Notes under the pieces: model-generated
The model's database searches: none
What the model saw: the letters and a program-made list of their open reading frames with translations, nothing else
Told to the model about the DNA's origin: nothing
Assembly (NCBI RefSeq): GCF_001425745.1
Contig: NZ_LMDF01000007.1
Span: forward strand, 812,617-876,616
Direction of reading: 5' to 3'
Origin: Caulobacter sp. Root343
GTDB lineage: Bacteria > Pseudomonadota > Alphaproteobacteria > Caulobacterales > Caulobacteraceae
DNA length: 64,000 nucleotides
Made by a program: the position numbers and the translations under genes
Shown here: one piece after another, positions 16,501 to 27,000 of the stretch
Numbering within the stretch: position 1 is the stretch's first letter
Layout of the letters: each line of letters begins with the position of its first letter

Positions 16501-19500
16501 TCAAGCGCCGGTCGCCAGCCAGGCGACGGCGTTGGCCAGCCAGCGCTGCTGCAGCGGCTTGGCCATGTCCGGCAGACGGTGGACGAGAACGCGCGCCTTG
16601 TCCTGGCGAGCAATAAAGCTAGCCGCGCCGTTCTTGCGGTCGTGGTCCCGGCTGTAGGCGGCGACGACCTCGACGCCTTGTCCGTCGATGACCAGGCCGT
16701 TCGAGGGCTGACCCTCGACCTGGTGCAATACGCTCATGGCCATGTCGGCCGGCAGGCCGGCGAAGGTGGCATGGGCGCGTACATAGTTCCAGTTGCCCAT
16801 CCACGGCGCCCGTAGGCCGCCGACTTGGCCGGCATAGTCGAAGAGGCCCAGGGCAGAGAGCTGCTTGGCCACGCCGTCGGCCAGACCGTCCTCTTGGACC
16901 ATGGCGAGCAGCGGCGCCCCGGCCTTCACGGCGGCCAGCACCTCGGGCGGCAATTCACCCAGGACCACGACCGGCTTCTCGCCCTTCTTGGGCTGGGCTT
17001 CGAGACCGGTCTGCTCGCCGACCTGGCGGCGGACGATCTCGTCGGTCTTCAGGCCCGAGGCGACGATACCGGCGTAGCGGACGCCCGGCTTGAAGTCGTC
17101 GATCACCACGCCGGGCACGGCCAACAGCTGCTCACGCAGGCTCCTGGCGATGCCGGAGACGCCGAGACGGATCGGCTTGGCCGGCTTGGGCGCCGCGGCC
17201 GTCACCCAGATCTCGCGATCGGAGACGACGTCGCCGATGGCGATGCGGATCCTGTTCAGCCCCTCGCGGGTCAGGGCCGGCGTGCGGACGCTCTCGGCGA
17301 CCAGGTAGCTGAACTGGTCCTGCGACTGCGGTGGAACCGGCCAGCGGCCCAGGATCTCGACCTCGCCGCCGGGCCCCACCAGGCTGAGCACCAGCTCCCC
17401 GGTGGCGGGCTTGCCCGTGTCGTTAAAGAACCAGAGATCCAGCTCGGCGCTCTCGCCGGCCGCATAGGCCAGGGCCTGGGGTTTGGCGATCGCCATGACC
17501 GGCCGCAAGGCCTGGCTCATCAGCGTCGGATCCGCCTTGAAGCCGCGCAGGTTGTCGACGACGCCGGAATGGTTCTCGATCGAGGTGCTCTCCCAACCGG
17601 AGACGCAGGCGATGTCCACCGTCTCGCCCAGGCGGATGTTTTCCAGATAGTTGCGCCAGGACTCGTAGACCTTGCGCCCCACCGACAGGAACAGCGCCTC
17701 GCTGGTCGGAAAGGCCGGTTTGAAACCCCAGCGTTCCAGGTAGCTGTTGGTCGCCGCGACGATGTCCTTGTGGTCTTGCAGGTCGTAGCTCTTGCCGCCG
17801 TTGGCCAGGATCTCGACGACCATGGCCTCGTGATTGTCGGCCGTAGCGCAGCCCTGCATCTCGCCGAACTCGACGATGAAGGGCTTGCCCTTCTGCTGGT
17901 GGATGTAGTCGTCCTTGGACCTATAGAACTTGTCGTACCACTGGTCGCCGGCGCCCTGATGCTCGACCCACCAGCCGCCCCATGGCTCGACGTCCGAGCG
18001 GTAGTAGTGATCGCTGTACGGCAGGTACATCGCCTGAGCCGCGCCACGCTTGACGAAGCCGTCGTTCAGCACGACCGCCCGGCTGGGATCCAGGTCGTGC
18101 ATGGCCTTCAGCACGATCTGCACGTCGGGATTGGCCAGGTTCGCGCCGATCTCGTTCTGCAGAGTGTACTGGACCAGCGACGGCCGCGAGCGGAAGGCGC
18201 GGACCATGGCCCTGCACTTCTCGAGCATGAAGTCGCGGCTGAACGTGTCGGCGGCCGACAGGCTCTCACCGGGTTTGAGGTCGCGCCCGATGGCGTGACG
18301 GCCACCGCCGGGCTCCATGACCCGCAGCAGGCCCATCTCGTCCATGGCGTCGAACACCTCGGGCTTGCCGACGTTGCGGTGGAAATGCAGCGTGTTGAGG
18401 CCTAGGGCGTGGGCGGAGGTCACCTCCCGCTTGGCCAACTCCGGGTTCGGCCACAAGCCGTTGAAGCCCCAATAGCCCCACGAGATCGCCGAGTAGAGCC
18501 GCGTGCGGCGACCATTCAGGCGCAGCAAGGCGTCGGTTCCGACACCCTCTACCCCAAACCAGCGGAAGCCGAAGCGGACCTCGCGGGTGTCGACCGCGCC
18601 CTTGGCTTGGCTCCAGCGGAAGCGCAGACGGTGCAGGACGGGGGCGCCGAGGTCCCAGAGCCTGGCCGTCGGAGCGGAGACGGTGAAGCGGACCCGCAGG
18701 CGATGCTCGTCGATCGCCTCGACGGTCTCGATCGTAGAGGTGGCGGCGACGAACGCGCCAGCGTCATCGATGAGTTCGACAGCCGCCCTGCCCTTCAGCT
18801 TGTCGAGACCGGACTTCGGCAGCGGCTTGTCGAGCACCACCTCCATGTAGCCGGTGACCTTGCGCGGTTCGGGCGTGTTCAGCACCCAGGCGTCGTCGAT
18901 GCGCGCCTCGTGGGGATGGACGCTGAGTGTCAGGCCGCGATCCAGGCCGCCAAAGCCGTGCGAGGCGAACAGCTTCAGCTTGCCCCACATCATCGTCGTG
19001 GAGTCGCGCCAGTCGAAGCGACCGCCGGGATTAGTAATCCGGATCGCCAGGCGGTTGACCTCGCCGGGACGCATGGCCTTGGTCAGGTCGCAGCTGATCG
19101 GCAGCTCCGACATGATCGAATAGCCGACCAGCACCTCGTTCAGGAAAACCTCGGCCCGCAGGCGCGCGCCGCGGATGTTCAGCAGCACCCGCCGCCCCTT
19201 GGCCGAGGCCGGGATGTCGATGGCCTTGCTCCACCACGAAACGCCTTTGTAGGCGCCGTAGCGCGGAACGTCGTCGTCCTCGGCGTAGCGGTACTCGTCG
19301 GGACCGTAGGGCCGCGTGCCGAACTTGCCCCAGAAGTGCTCCTCGACAGTTGTCGGCAGCTTGACGGTAATCGCCTCGCCCGACGCCAGTGCGTTCCAGC
19401 CGCCGGTCGGCGGATTGATCGGCAGCTTGGCCAGATCGAACGCGCCGGGCAGGTGGATGAGGTCGTCCTTCCAGGCCGCGCCCTGGTCGATCCACAGCCG

Positions 19501-19620
19501 CCAGCCGTCGTCGGAGATGGCCAGCGACGGCTCGGCCGCGACACCGACGGCGGGTGTCAGGCTCGTGGCGGCGGCGACGCCGAGGCTGGTGGTCAGGAAG
19601 CTGCGGCGGTCGATACGCAT
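16501..19620 (-). CDS. Glycoside hydrolase family 2 protein, secreted
   Basis: A 1039-residue enzyme with a Tat signal (MRIDRRSFLTTSLGVAAATSLTPA). A jelly-roll sugar-binding domain (residues ~80-220), an Ig-like domain and a TIM barrel follow, as in GH2 beta-galactosidases and beta-glucuronidases. The acid/base Glu is about residue 490 in YTLQNEIG, and a nucleophile candidate is the Glu near residue 584 in FIVEFGEMQG. The barrel opens with ALGLNTLHFHRNVGKPEVFDAMDEMGLL. About 400 further residues at the C terminus are of unclear fold. Its pectin-operon context suggests removal of galactose, arabinose or uronic-acid side units; specificity cannot be read from sequence. Confidence 0.8.
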   Translation of the reverse strand: MRIDRRSFLTTSLGVAAATSLTPAVGVAAEPSLAISDDGWRLWIDQGAAWKDDLIHLPGAFDLAKLPINPPTGGWNALASGEAITVKLPTTVEEHFWGKFGTRPYGPDEYRYAEDDDVPRYGAYKGVSWWSKAIDIPASAKGRRVLLNIRGARLRAEVFLNEVLVGYSIMSELPISCDLTKAMRPGEVNRLAIRITNPGGRFDWRDSTTMMWGKLKLFASHGFGGLDRGLTLSVHPHEARIDDAWVLNTPEPRKVTGYMEVVLDKPLPKSGLDKLKGRAAVELIDDAGAFVAATSTIETVEAIDEHRLRVRFTVSAPTARLWDLGAPVLHRLRFRWSQAKGAVDTREVRFGFRWFGVEGVGTDALLRLNGRRTRLYSAISWGYWGFNGLWPNPELAKREVTSAHALGLNTLHFHRNVGKPEVFDAMDEMGLLRVMEPGGGRHAIGRDLKPGESLSAADTFSRDFMLEKCRAMVRAFRSRPSLVQYTLQNEIGANLANPDVQIVLKAMHDLDPSRAVVLNDGFVKRGAAQAMYLPYSDHYYRSDVEPWGGWWVEHQGAGDQWYDKFYRSKDDYIHQQKGKPFIVEFGEMQGCATADNHEAMVVEILANGGKSYDLQDHKDIVAATNSYLERWGFKPAFPTSEALFLSVGRKVYESWRNYLENIRLGETVDIACVSGWESTSIENHSGVVDNLRGFKADPTLMSQALRPVMAIAKPQALAYAAGESAELDLWFFNDTGKPATGELVLSLVGPGGEVEILGRWPVPPQSQDQFSYLVAESVRTPALTREGLNRIRIAIGDVVSDREIWVTAAAPKPAKPIRLGVSGIARSLREQLLAVPGVVIDDFKPGVRYAGIVASGLKTDEIVRRQVGEQTGLEAQPKKGEKPVVVLGELPPEVLAAVKAGAPLLAMVQEDGLADGVAKQLSALGLFDYAGQVGGLRAPWMGNWNYVRAHATFAGLPADMAMSVLHQVEGQPSNGLVIDGQGVEVVAAYSRDHDRKNGAASFIARQDKARVLVHRLPDMAKPLQQRWLANAVAWLATGA

Positions 19621-19634
19621 CGGGCACTCTGTCT

Positions 19635-20594
19635 CTAGGGTTTCCAGCCGTCCGTGCCCGCCAGGAAGATCTTGCGGTCCCAGGCCTTGGCCTGCTCGGC
19701 GGTCAATTGCTTAGTGCGTGGCTCGCGGGTCGTCGGACTCGCCCCCGGACCGGTCGAGGCGTATTCGGCGAAGGTCGCGGTCGACAGGGTGTCGGTCTTG
19801 CCTGGCGTCCATTCGCGCCAGCCGGCCGGATCCAACGCCGCCTCGATGCGCGAGCGCATAAAGATCACTGTCGCGTAGGGCCGCCAGGCCCGGCCCAAGA
19901 AGATCCCCTTGGCGTTCGGGTCGGCGGTGATCAGGCAGCGGTCGAAGACATAGGCGCTGTCCTGGTCGGGCCGCACTTTGCTCTGGGCCGTGAACATCAC
20001 GCTCTCATGGGCGATGCCGTGGATTTTGCAGCGATCGAAGAACGCCTTGGCGTCGCCGAAGATGAAGTCGACGTGGCCCTCGACATAGCAGTCCTTGAAG
20101 TACTGCCGGCTCGGCTTGTCCTTCTTGCTGGCGGCGTAGAGCGTGTCCTGGGCGCCCAGCAGCCGCACCTTCTCCAGCACGGCGCGATCGGCGGTGATAG
20201 CCAGGGCCACGGCCTGGGAGGGGCGCGGATCCTTCAAGTGATAGTCGTTCTGGATCGTCAGGTTCCTGGCTCGGAAGCCGTCGCCCGACACGTTCATCGT
20301 GAACGACTTGAAGGTCCCGCCCGCCGTGATCGCGCCGTCGCTCCAGACGATCACGACATCCTGCGGCCGCGCGCCCTTGCCGATCAGGCGAACGTTCGGC
20401 TTGGCGACCGTGACCTTCTCCCGGTACTCGCCAGGCTGCAGCTCGATCGTCCCACCGTGGGCCGGCAGGGCTTCGATCGCCGCGGTCAGGGTCGTGTACG
20501 CCGCCTTGGGCCCGACCTTCAGGGTCGCGGCGGCCGCGACGTCAGTCAGGGCCGTGGCCAGCAGCAGAGCGAGAAAGGCGCGCTTGCCGATCAT
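19635..20594 (-). CDS. Pectinesterase (pectin methylesterase, CE8)
   Basis: A 319-residue secreted esterase that removes methyl groups from homogalacturonan, making it accessible to the pectate lyase encoded downstream. A signal peptide (MIGKRAFLALLLATALTDVAAA) precedes a right-handed beta-helix. Family motifs are complete: GAQDTLYA (catalytic Asp), YVEGHVDFIFGDA (second catalytic Asp) and FLGRAWRPYA (substrate-binding Arg and Trp). The ATG at 20594 overlaps the TGA of the GH95 gene (ATGA), and the GH2 gene begins 14 bases after its stop. It sits second in an operon GH95-CE8-GH2-PL. Confidence 0.92.
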   Translation of the reverse strand: MIGKRAFLALLLATALTDVAAAATLKVGPKAAYTTLTAAIEALPAHGGTIELQPGEYREKVTVAKPNVRLIGKGARPQDVVIVWSDGAITAGGTFKSFTMNVSGDGFRARNLTIQNDYHLKDPRPSQAVALAITADRAVLEKVRLLGAQDTLYAASKKDKPSRQYFKDCYVEGHVDFIFGDAKAFFDRCKIHGIAHESVMFTAQSKVRPDQDSAYVFDRCLITADPNAKGIFLGRAWRPYATVIFMRSRIEAALDPAGWREWTPGKTDTLSTATFAEYASTGPGASPTTREPRTKQLTAEQAKAWDRKIFLAGTDGWKP

Positions 20595-22942
20595 GCGCGC
20601 GCCAGGGCGCCGCCGCGCGCGACGAGGCGAACGCTCTGGCCCTTCTTCATCTCAACCTCCAGCGTCGATCCCGCGTGAACCACGGTGTGGCGGCCGTCGA
20701 GCTTGGCGGTCAGCACCGCCTCCATCAGCTTGCCGCCGGCCCAGCGGACGTCGACGCCAACCGCGCCCCGCGCCCGCAGCCCCGTCATCTGGCCCGTCGG
20801 CCAGGCCGACGGCAGGGCGGGCAGCAGGTAGATGCGCCCGTTGCGGCTCTGCAGAACCATCTCGGTCATGCCGGAGGTTCCGCCGAAGTTGCCGTCGATC
20901 TGGAATGGCGGATGGGCGTCGAACATGTTCGGATAGGTCCGCTCGGGGCCCAGCAGCAGCTTCAGCACATCGTGGGCGTGATCGCCGTCGCCCAGCCGCG
21001 CCCACAGGTTTAGACGCCAGGCTATGGCCCAGCCGGTGGCGAGATCGCCGCGCGTCAGCAGCGAGGTCTTGGCCGCCGCCGCCAGCTTGGGCGTGGTGTC
21101 GACCTCGATCTGGTCCGAGGGGAAGACGCCGTACAGGTGCGAGACGTGCCGGTGATGGAGATCTTCGGCGGTCGCGTCCCAATCCTCCTGCCACTCCTGC
21201 AGTTGGCCGTCCTTGCCGATCTTGTAGGGCGCCAGCTTGTCGCGAGCCGCCTTTAGCTCGGCGACAAAGGCCTTGTCGGCGCCGAGGATCACCTCGGCCT
21301 TCAGGCAGTTGTCGAACAGGTCGCGGACGATCGCCTGGTCCATGGTCGGGCCGGCGGCCAGCGACGTACCCTGGCTGTGGTTGTTCTCGGGCGAGAGTGA
21401 CGGGTTGGTGACCAGCACGCCGAACTTCGGGTCGACCACCAGGGTGTCGAGGAAGAAACGCGCCGAGCCCTTCATCAGCGAATAGACGCGAGCCAGATAG
21501 GCCGGGTCGCGATTGTAGTCGTAGTGGTCGAAGACGTGCTTGCAAAGCCAGGCGCCGCCCGTCGGCCAGACGCCGTACTTGGCGCCGTCGATCGGCGCGG
21601 TGGCGCGCCACAGGTCTGTGTTGTGGTGGGCGACCCAGCCGCGCGCGCCATACATGACCTTCGCCGTTCGCTCGCCGGTGCGGGCGATGTCCTGAACGAG
21701 CGCGATCAGCGGCTCGACCAGTTCCGGCAGGTTGGTCGGCTCGGCCGGCCAGTAGTTCATCTCGGTGTTGATGTTGATCGTGTACTTGCCGCCCCAGGGG
21801 GCCGAAGTCTTGTCGTTCCAGATGCCCTGCAGGTTGGCCGGCTGGCTGCCCGGGCGCGAGCACGCGATCAGCAGGTAGCGGCCGTACTGGAAATAGAGCG
21901 CCGCCAGCGAGGGATCGTCGGTCGTCGGCGATTGCCGGATCCGCTCGTCGGTGGGCAGCAGGTCGGCGCGAGTACGGCCAAAGTCGACGCCGACGCGGCG
22001 GAACAGGCTTCGGTGATCGGCCTGATGCTCGGCCAGGATCTTCGTCCAAGGCTTGCCGGCCAGCTTGGCCAGAGTCGCCTTGTTCAGGGCGGCCGGATCG
22101 CCCGAGACGTCATCATAGCGGCGATAACTGGTGGCCGCAGCGATCAGCAGCAGCACTTCGTCCGCGCCCTTCACCGAAAGCTTGTCACCCTGCCCCACCA
22201 CTTGGCCGCCCCTGGCGCGAACCTCGACGCGACACTCGAAACTCAGCTTGGCGGGAACGCCCTGTTGGCTCTCGTTGGCGCCCGTTAGCACCAGCGACGT
22301 TCCGTCGACCGTCGTAACCGGCTTGGACTTCATCGGACTGGCGAAACTCAGATCGACGCTGATCGACGCCTTGCGGCTGGCGGTCAGGCGCACCGCGATC
22401 ACACCGTCCGGCGCGCTGCCGATCACTTCGCGCAGATAGCGGACGCTTTTCGCGGTGAAGCTGGTGGTGGCGATCGCCCCGTCGATGTCGAGGTCGCGGA
22501 CATAGTCGGCGCCCGCTTCGGCCAGGCCGGGGAAGTCCAGCTTCAGGTCGCCGATCGTCTGGTAGGACATCTGCCGCTTGGGAACGCCCAGGAACTTGGC
22601 GTCGGCGAGCTCCGTCGCCTTGGCGTACTCGCCCGCGTCGATCAGGCGGCGGATCTCCGGCAGGGCCGCCAGGGACTCGGGATTGGCCGGATCATAGGGG
22701 CCGCCCGCCCAAAGCGTATCCTCGTTCAGTTGCAGCCGCTCAGCCGCGACACCGCCGAACACCATCGCCCCAAGCTTGCCCGAGCCGACCGGCAGGGCCT
22801 CGACCCACTCCTTGGCTGGCTGGCGATACCATAGGCGCTGCGGCGTAACCTTGGGCGTGGCGGCCCGGGCCGAACCGATCGACGCCGCCAAAAGCGACGC
22901 GCCGCCCATGGCGCTCAGGGCTGTTCTGCGGGTCGCTTCCAT
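20591..22942 (-). CDS. GH95 alpha-L-fucosidase/alpha-L-galactosidase-type enzyme
   Basis: A 783-residue secreted enzyme with a Tat-like signal (MEATRRTALSAMGGASLLAASIGSARA). The N-terminal domain has the family stretch WVEALPVGSGKLGAMVFGG and RLQLNEDTLWAGGPYDP. The (alpha/alpha)6 barrel includes NINTEMNYWPAEPTNLPEL, NPSLSPENNHSQGTSLAAGPTMDQAIVRDLFDN, and FDAHPPFQIDGNFGGTSGMTEM. The length is normal for GH95. The family acts on alpha-1,2-linked L-fucose or L-galactose in xyloglucan and rhamnogalacturonan. It leads the pectin operon and shares an upstream word with the sugar-permease operon at 36.6 kb, which supports a link to L-fucose or L-galactose use. Confidence 0.88.
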   Translation of the reverse strand: MEATRRTALSAMGGASLLAASIGSARAATPKVTPQRLWYRQPAKEWVEALPVGSGKLGAMVFGGVAAERLQLNEDTLWAGGPYDPANPESLAALPEIRRLIDAGEYAKATELADAKFLGVPKRQMSYQTIGDLKLDFPGLAEAGADYVRDLDIDGAIATTSFTAKSVRYLREVIGSAPDGVIAVRLTASRKASISVDLSFASPMKSKPVTTVDGTSLVLTGANESQQGVPAKLSFECRVEVRARGGQVVGQGDKLSVKGADEVLLLIAAATSYRRYDDVSGDPAALNKATLAKLAGKPWTKILAEHQADHRSLFRRVGVDFGRTRADLLPTDERIRQSPTTDDPSLAALYFQYGRYLLIACSRPGSQPANLQGIWNDKTSAPWGGKYTININTEMNYWPAEPTNLPELVEPLIALVQDIARTGERTAKVMYGARGWVAHHNTDLWRATAPIDGAKYGVWPTGGAWLCKHVFDHYDYNRDPAYLARVYSLMKGSARFFLDTLVVDPKFGVLVTNPSLSPENNHSQGTSLAAGPTMDQAIVRDLFDNCLKAEVILGADKAFVAELKAARDKLAPYKIGKDGQLQEWQEDWDATAEDLHHRHVSHLYGVFPSDQIEVDTTPKLAAAAKTSLLTRGDLATGWAIAWRLNLWARLGDGDHAHDVLKLLLGPERTYPNMFDAHPPFQIDGNFGGTSGMTEMVLQSRNGRIYLLPALPSAWPTGQMTGLRARGAVGVDVRWAGGKLMEAVLTAKLDGRHTVVHAGSTLEVEMKKGQSVRLVARGGALARA

Positions 22943-22992
22943 GTCCGTTTCCTCATGCTATCCCGCCGCCGGCATTCGCCCGGCTCGCGGCA

Positions 22993-23004
22993 ATTTTCAT
23001 ATTT
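22993..23004 (+). promoter_or_regulatory. ATTTTCATATTT motif upstream of GH95 operon
   Basis: This 12-bp AT-rich word lies about 50 bases before the GH95 start and recurs exactly, in the opposite orientation, at 36683-36694 upstream of the permease operon. A related GGATTTTGCAT follows at 23010-23020. It stands out in a GC-rich background and is a candidate operator for the IclR protein encoded at 32706-33473; the pairing with that protein is inference. Confidence 0.45.
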
Positions 23005-23039
23005 AAAATGGATTTTGCATGCGGATAGCAAGACTAAAC

Positions 23040-23921
23040 CTAGGGGATCAGATAGCGGCGTAGACCCGGCACGGACTTCGAGAGTTCGTCAGTGACGATC
23101 GCCGAGAAATAGTCGGCGCCGACAACGCCGAGGTGGGTGTAGTCGAACGATAGCTTGGCCTGACCCATCGGCTCGACGGCGGCATTGTTCTGGACCGCCG
23201 GCGAGGCGCTTGGCGTCGCGGAGGCCGGCGGAGCGGCGCTGATCGTCGTGCCCGTCTTGCCGGCCGCCTCGACCACTTCGGGCGGCGGCGGACGCTGGGC
23301 GAACTTCATGGCCTCGACCGGGCCCATGGCCTGGACGGCGGCCTGGCTGCGAGCGTGCAGGTCGACGACGGGGGTCTGCGTCTCCACCGCCACCTTGCGC
23401 ACCGCGTCGGCCCAGGGCCCCAGGTCGTCGAGCAGCTTGCCGTCCTTGAACTGGCGGCGCGTCAGGGGCGTGACCAGGATCGGCTTGCCGCCGGCCGCCC
23501 TCACCTCCTCGACATAGCGCTTCATGTTGGCCGGGAATTCGGTGACCAAGTCCGTCGAGCGGCCCGGCTTGCCCGGCTGGTCGTTGTGACCGAACTGGAT
23601 CAGGACGTAGGTATCGGTGAACCCGCCCGACTTGATTTCGTCCATCGCCAACGCCCACGAGCCCTCGGCGCGGTAGTTGCCGCTGGAGCGCCCGCCGCGC
23701 GCCAGGTTGATGCAGGCGGCGAACGAGGTCACGTGCCAGCCGCAGAAGCTGGGGCCCCATCCCCCCAGGACCGCCGTGGTCGAGTCGCCGACCAGGACGA
23801 TCTTGATCGCCTTGAACTTGGGTGGCGTGGGCTCGGCGGTCTGGCTTCCCGAAGTTTGGGCCTGGGCGGCGAGCGGAATGATCGCCAGGGCGGCCGCGAC
23901 GGCTAGAGCCTTCAAACGCAT
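23040..23921 (-). CDS. Rhamnogalacturonan acetylesterase-like SGNH hydrolase (CE12)
   Basis: A 293-residue secreted esterase that removes acetyl groups from rhamnogalacturonan I. A signal peptide (MRLKALAVAAALAIIPLAAQAQ) is followed by block I with the catalytic Ser in VLVGDSTTAV. Next come GRSSGNYRAEG, block III IQFGHNDQPG, and the C-terminal catalytic pair in DYTHLGVVGADYFS. A low-complexity insert rich in Pro, Ala and Ser lies near residues 210-250. The order of blocks and the DxxH pair fit CE12. It lies between the GH95 operon and the large TonB receptor, all on the minus strand. Confidence 0.87.
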   Translation of the reverse strand: MRLKALAVAAALAIIPLAAQAQTSGSQTAEPTPPKFKAIKIVLVGDSTTAVLGGWGPSFCGWHVTSFAACINLARGGRSSGNYRAEGSWALAMDEIKSGGFTDTYVLIQFGHNDQPGKPGRSTDLVTEFPANMKRYVEEVRAAGGKPILVTPLTRRQFKDGKLLDDLGPWADAVRKVAVETQTPVVDLHARSQAAVQAMGPVEAMKFAQRPPPPEVVEAAGKTGTTISAAPPASATPSASPAVQNNAAVEPMGQAKLSFDYTHLGVVGADYFSAIVTDELSKSVPGLRRYLIP

Positions 23922-23945
23922 GGACTGCTGCTCCGGAAGAAGAGC

Positions 23946-23976
23946 GGGCGGCGCTGGGGAAGGACCCGCGCCGCCC
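23946..23976. terminator. GC-rich hairpin between TonB receptor and acetylesterase
   Basis: Perfect 9-bp arms (GGGCGGCGC at 23946-23954 and GCGCCGCCC at 23968-23976) separated by 13 bases. On the minus strand it is followed by GCTCTTCTTCC, which has few T residues. It may terminate transcription in part or protect mRNA ends rather than act as a strong terminator. Confidence 0.4.
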
Positions 23977-24009
23977 TAGTTGTCACCTCGGGAGGAGGTG
24001 GTCTCTGGC

Positions 24010-27000
24010 CTAGAACGTCGCCCGGAAGCCGACGAAGAACTGTCGGCCCGAGGCGCTGTAGGCGGTGATGACGGGATCCTTGGCGTAGCCGAACCGGTTG
24101 CTGGGCTGGTTCGTCAGGTTCAGCATCTCGACGCTGAACGACATGTTCGAGTTGAACTTGTAGCTGAACGAGGCATCGACATTGGTGGTCGCCTCGCTGC
24201 CGACGAAGTCGTTGACCAGCGGAGAGTCGCAGACGCCGGGATCGCAGGTGCCCGAGGCGATCGGGTATTGGGTGAAGTACTTGGCGCGATAGGCCGTCGA
24301 GACGCGGGCCGACCACTTCTTGGCGTCATAGTAGACGGTGAAGTTGAAGGCGTCCGGCGAAGCGCCGGTGAATGGGCCCGGCGAGACGATGCGCGGACGG
24401 GCCGCCGCCGTCGCCGTGGCCAGGGCGCCCGGGTCGATGATGTAGTTCAGCTCGGATTCCAGGTGGGTGTAGTTGGCCTGAACGCCCAGCTTGTCCAGGA
24501 ACCACGGCAGGAAGGTCAGGTTCTGCTGGTAGCTGAACTCGACGCCGCGGATATAGCCGCCCGGCGCGTCGCGGAACTGGCGGATGTCGAAGGACTGAGT
24601 GTTGATGTAGTTCAACGCCGCTAGCTGGGCCGCCGAAGGCGAGCCCGTGGCCGGGATCTGAGTGGCGCGGAGCTGGTCGATGGCCTCTTCGCTGAGGATC
24701 GACGACAGCGTACCCGAGCTGATCACGGTCTGCGGGAAGCTGCTGATCTCTTTGTCGAAGATCGCCGCCGAGAACAACGCGCCCTTGGCGAAGTACCACT
24801 CGAATGACAGGTCGTAGTTGACGGCCCGGAACGGCTTGAGCTGCGGGTTGCCCAGGGTGATCGTGCCGCCCGAGGTCGAACCCGTGGTGCTCGGAGCGCT
24901 AAACGCGGTGATCGACGGCGCCAGGTTGCCCAGCAGCGGACGCGCCATCACCTCGGCCACGCCCAAGCGGACCATCATCTTGTCCGACAGTTCGTAGGCC
25001 ACGTTCATCGACGGCAGGATGTCGTGATACTTGTTCTCGGCCGAAATCGGGCGGGCCGTATTGGTCAGGCCGCTGGAGACAAGCTCGGTCAGGGCGTAGC
25101 GCGTGCCGATGTTGCCGCGCAGAGTGCGGTCGAACAGCTGGGTGTTGAAGTCGAACTGGACATAGGCGCCGGTGTCGGTCTCGTCGACGCCATAGGTGTT
25201 GGCCGGGCTGGCCAGGGCCGAGGTCCGCCAGTCGCCCCACTTGTTGACGCAGTTGCAGTCGAAGCCGAACAGGGCCGCGAACTTGGCGTTGTCCGGGGCC
25301 AGGAACGAGGTGGCCGTGCCCTCCGGCAGATCCAGCAGCTTGCCATATTCGATCAGGCGGCTGGTGGCCGCGACCGAGCTGTTGGCCTCCTTGAACGAGG
25401 GATTCAGCGTCTCACCGACCGTGCGCTGGAACTGGGTTGTGAAGAAGCTGTACTTGCGGCGCGAGACGCCGACCTTGACGGTGTTGTCGTCGTCCAGGTC
25501 GTAGGCCAGGTCGAAGCGCCCGCCCTCGTAATGGTTGTCGGCCACGCGGCGATAGATGCGCAGAGCCGAATAGTTCTTCACGAAGTCCCAGCTGGCCGGA
25601 TTGGCTGGATCAAAGCCCAGGTTGATCAGCGGCATGTCGCCATCGCCACGTTCGTCGTAGACGATGTAGTCGTTGCCGGGCACGCCCTGGCCGCTATCCA
25701 GGCGAATGTAGTCGGCCAGCAGGCCAGTGCTCTTGTTGACCGAGCGCGACCGGCCATAGACGGCCTTGACGCTGAGGCGATCGGTGAACTCGTGCTCGAT
25801 GTTGATCGAGCCCTGTTGGAAGAAGGTCGTGTAGACCTGCTGATCATCGGCCGAGCGCACATCGACATTGCCCAGCTTCAGATAGTCGGCGTTGGCGCCG
25901 CTGGGGCTGAGCTTGGCGTCGATCAGGCGGACCGACGGGCGACCGATCATCGCGTCGCGAAGGCCGAGGCCGAACGGATTACTGGCCGAGATCGGCACGT
26001 AACCGACCGACGCGGGATTGTTGTAGTAATCGTAGGGCTCGAGATTGTTGGGGTTGTAGCTGAACGCCATCCCCGGCACGAGCGCCCCGCCGCCCAGCTG
26101 CTGACCGCAGTCGATCGCGTCCACGATGGCCGTCGCATCGCGCGCCGTACAGGTGTTGTAGAGGCCGCGCTTGTTGGCCACGCTCGTTGAGGCGTTGGCG
26201 TTGTTATAGGTGGCGTTGGTGTTGTTGCGGTTCAGGCCGACCAGGCTGATCTGGAAGTTCTCGGAGTTGTTGTAGAACCGCGAATAGACGCCATCGATGC
26301 TGACCGTGGTCTTGGAGTCGGGCGAGCGCCACTGCACCGAACCCGTCAGGCCCAAGCGGTCCTGCTCCAACTGCTGCTGGTTCAGCGACGGCAGAGCCGG
26401 GATGCGCACCAACGAGCCTGGCGCGCCGGAAGTCAGGTCCCGGCCCTGCGGGCTGTTGATCAGCGCGTAAGCCGCCGGATTGGACCCGACCATGGCCGCG
26501 CAGGCCGCCGGGTTGGTCACGTTCATGGTGACGATCGCGTTGCACGCCGTGCCGATCGGCGCGGCGAAGCCCTGGCGCTGCAGGCCGGCGGTCTGGGTCG
26601 GTGTCGTGGCGAAGGTCGAACCCCGATAGGTGTAGTCCGACTGGCCGGGTGCGCGAAGATAGCTGTCGATCGTCGAGTTGCGCTTGTTGTAGGCGGCCGA
26701 GAACAGCGCGCCGAAGTCGCCCCAGTTGGTCTCCCAACGGTCCGAGATCAGGCCCGCGCCGCGCGGATTGTGGTGACCGCCGGCCTCGTAGTAGGCGTCC
26801 TGGATCGACAGGGCCAGGCGGCGGCCCTTGAAGTTCAGCGGGCGGCCGGTGATCAGGTCGATCGTGGCGCCCAGCGAACCTTCGTCGGTCTCGGCCGAGG
26901 CGGTCTTCTGCACGCGCAGCGAGCTGAACAGCTCCGAGGCGAAGGTGTTGAAGTCGAAGCCGCGCGAGCGGTTCGGGCTGGTGCCGGAGTCGTTCGAGCC

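Noticed and set aside
16490..16504. TTG start five codons upstream for the pectate lyase
   Set aside because: Those codons are the AGGAGG ribosome site for the ATG at 16489.
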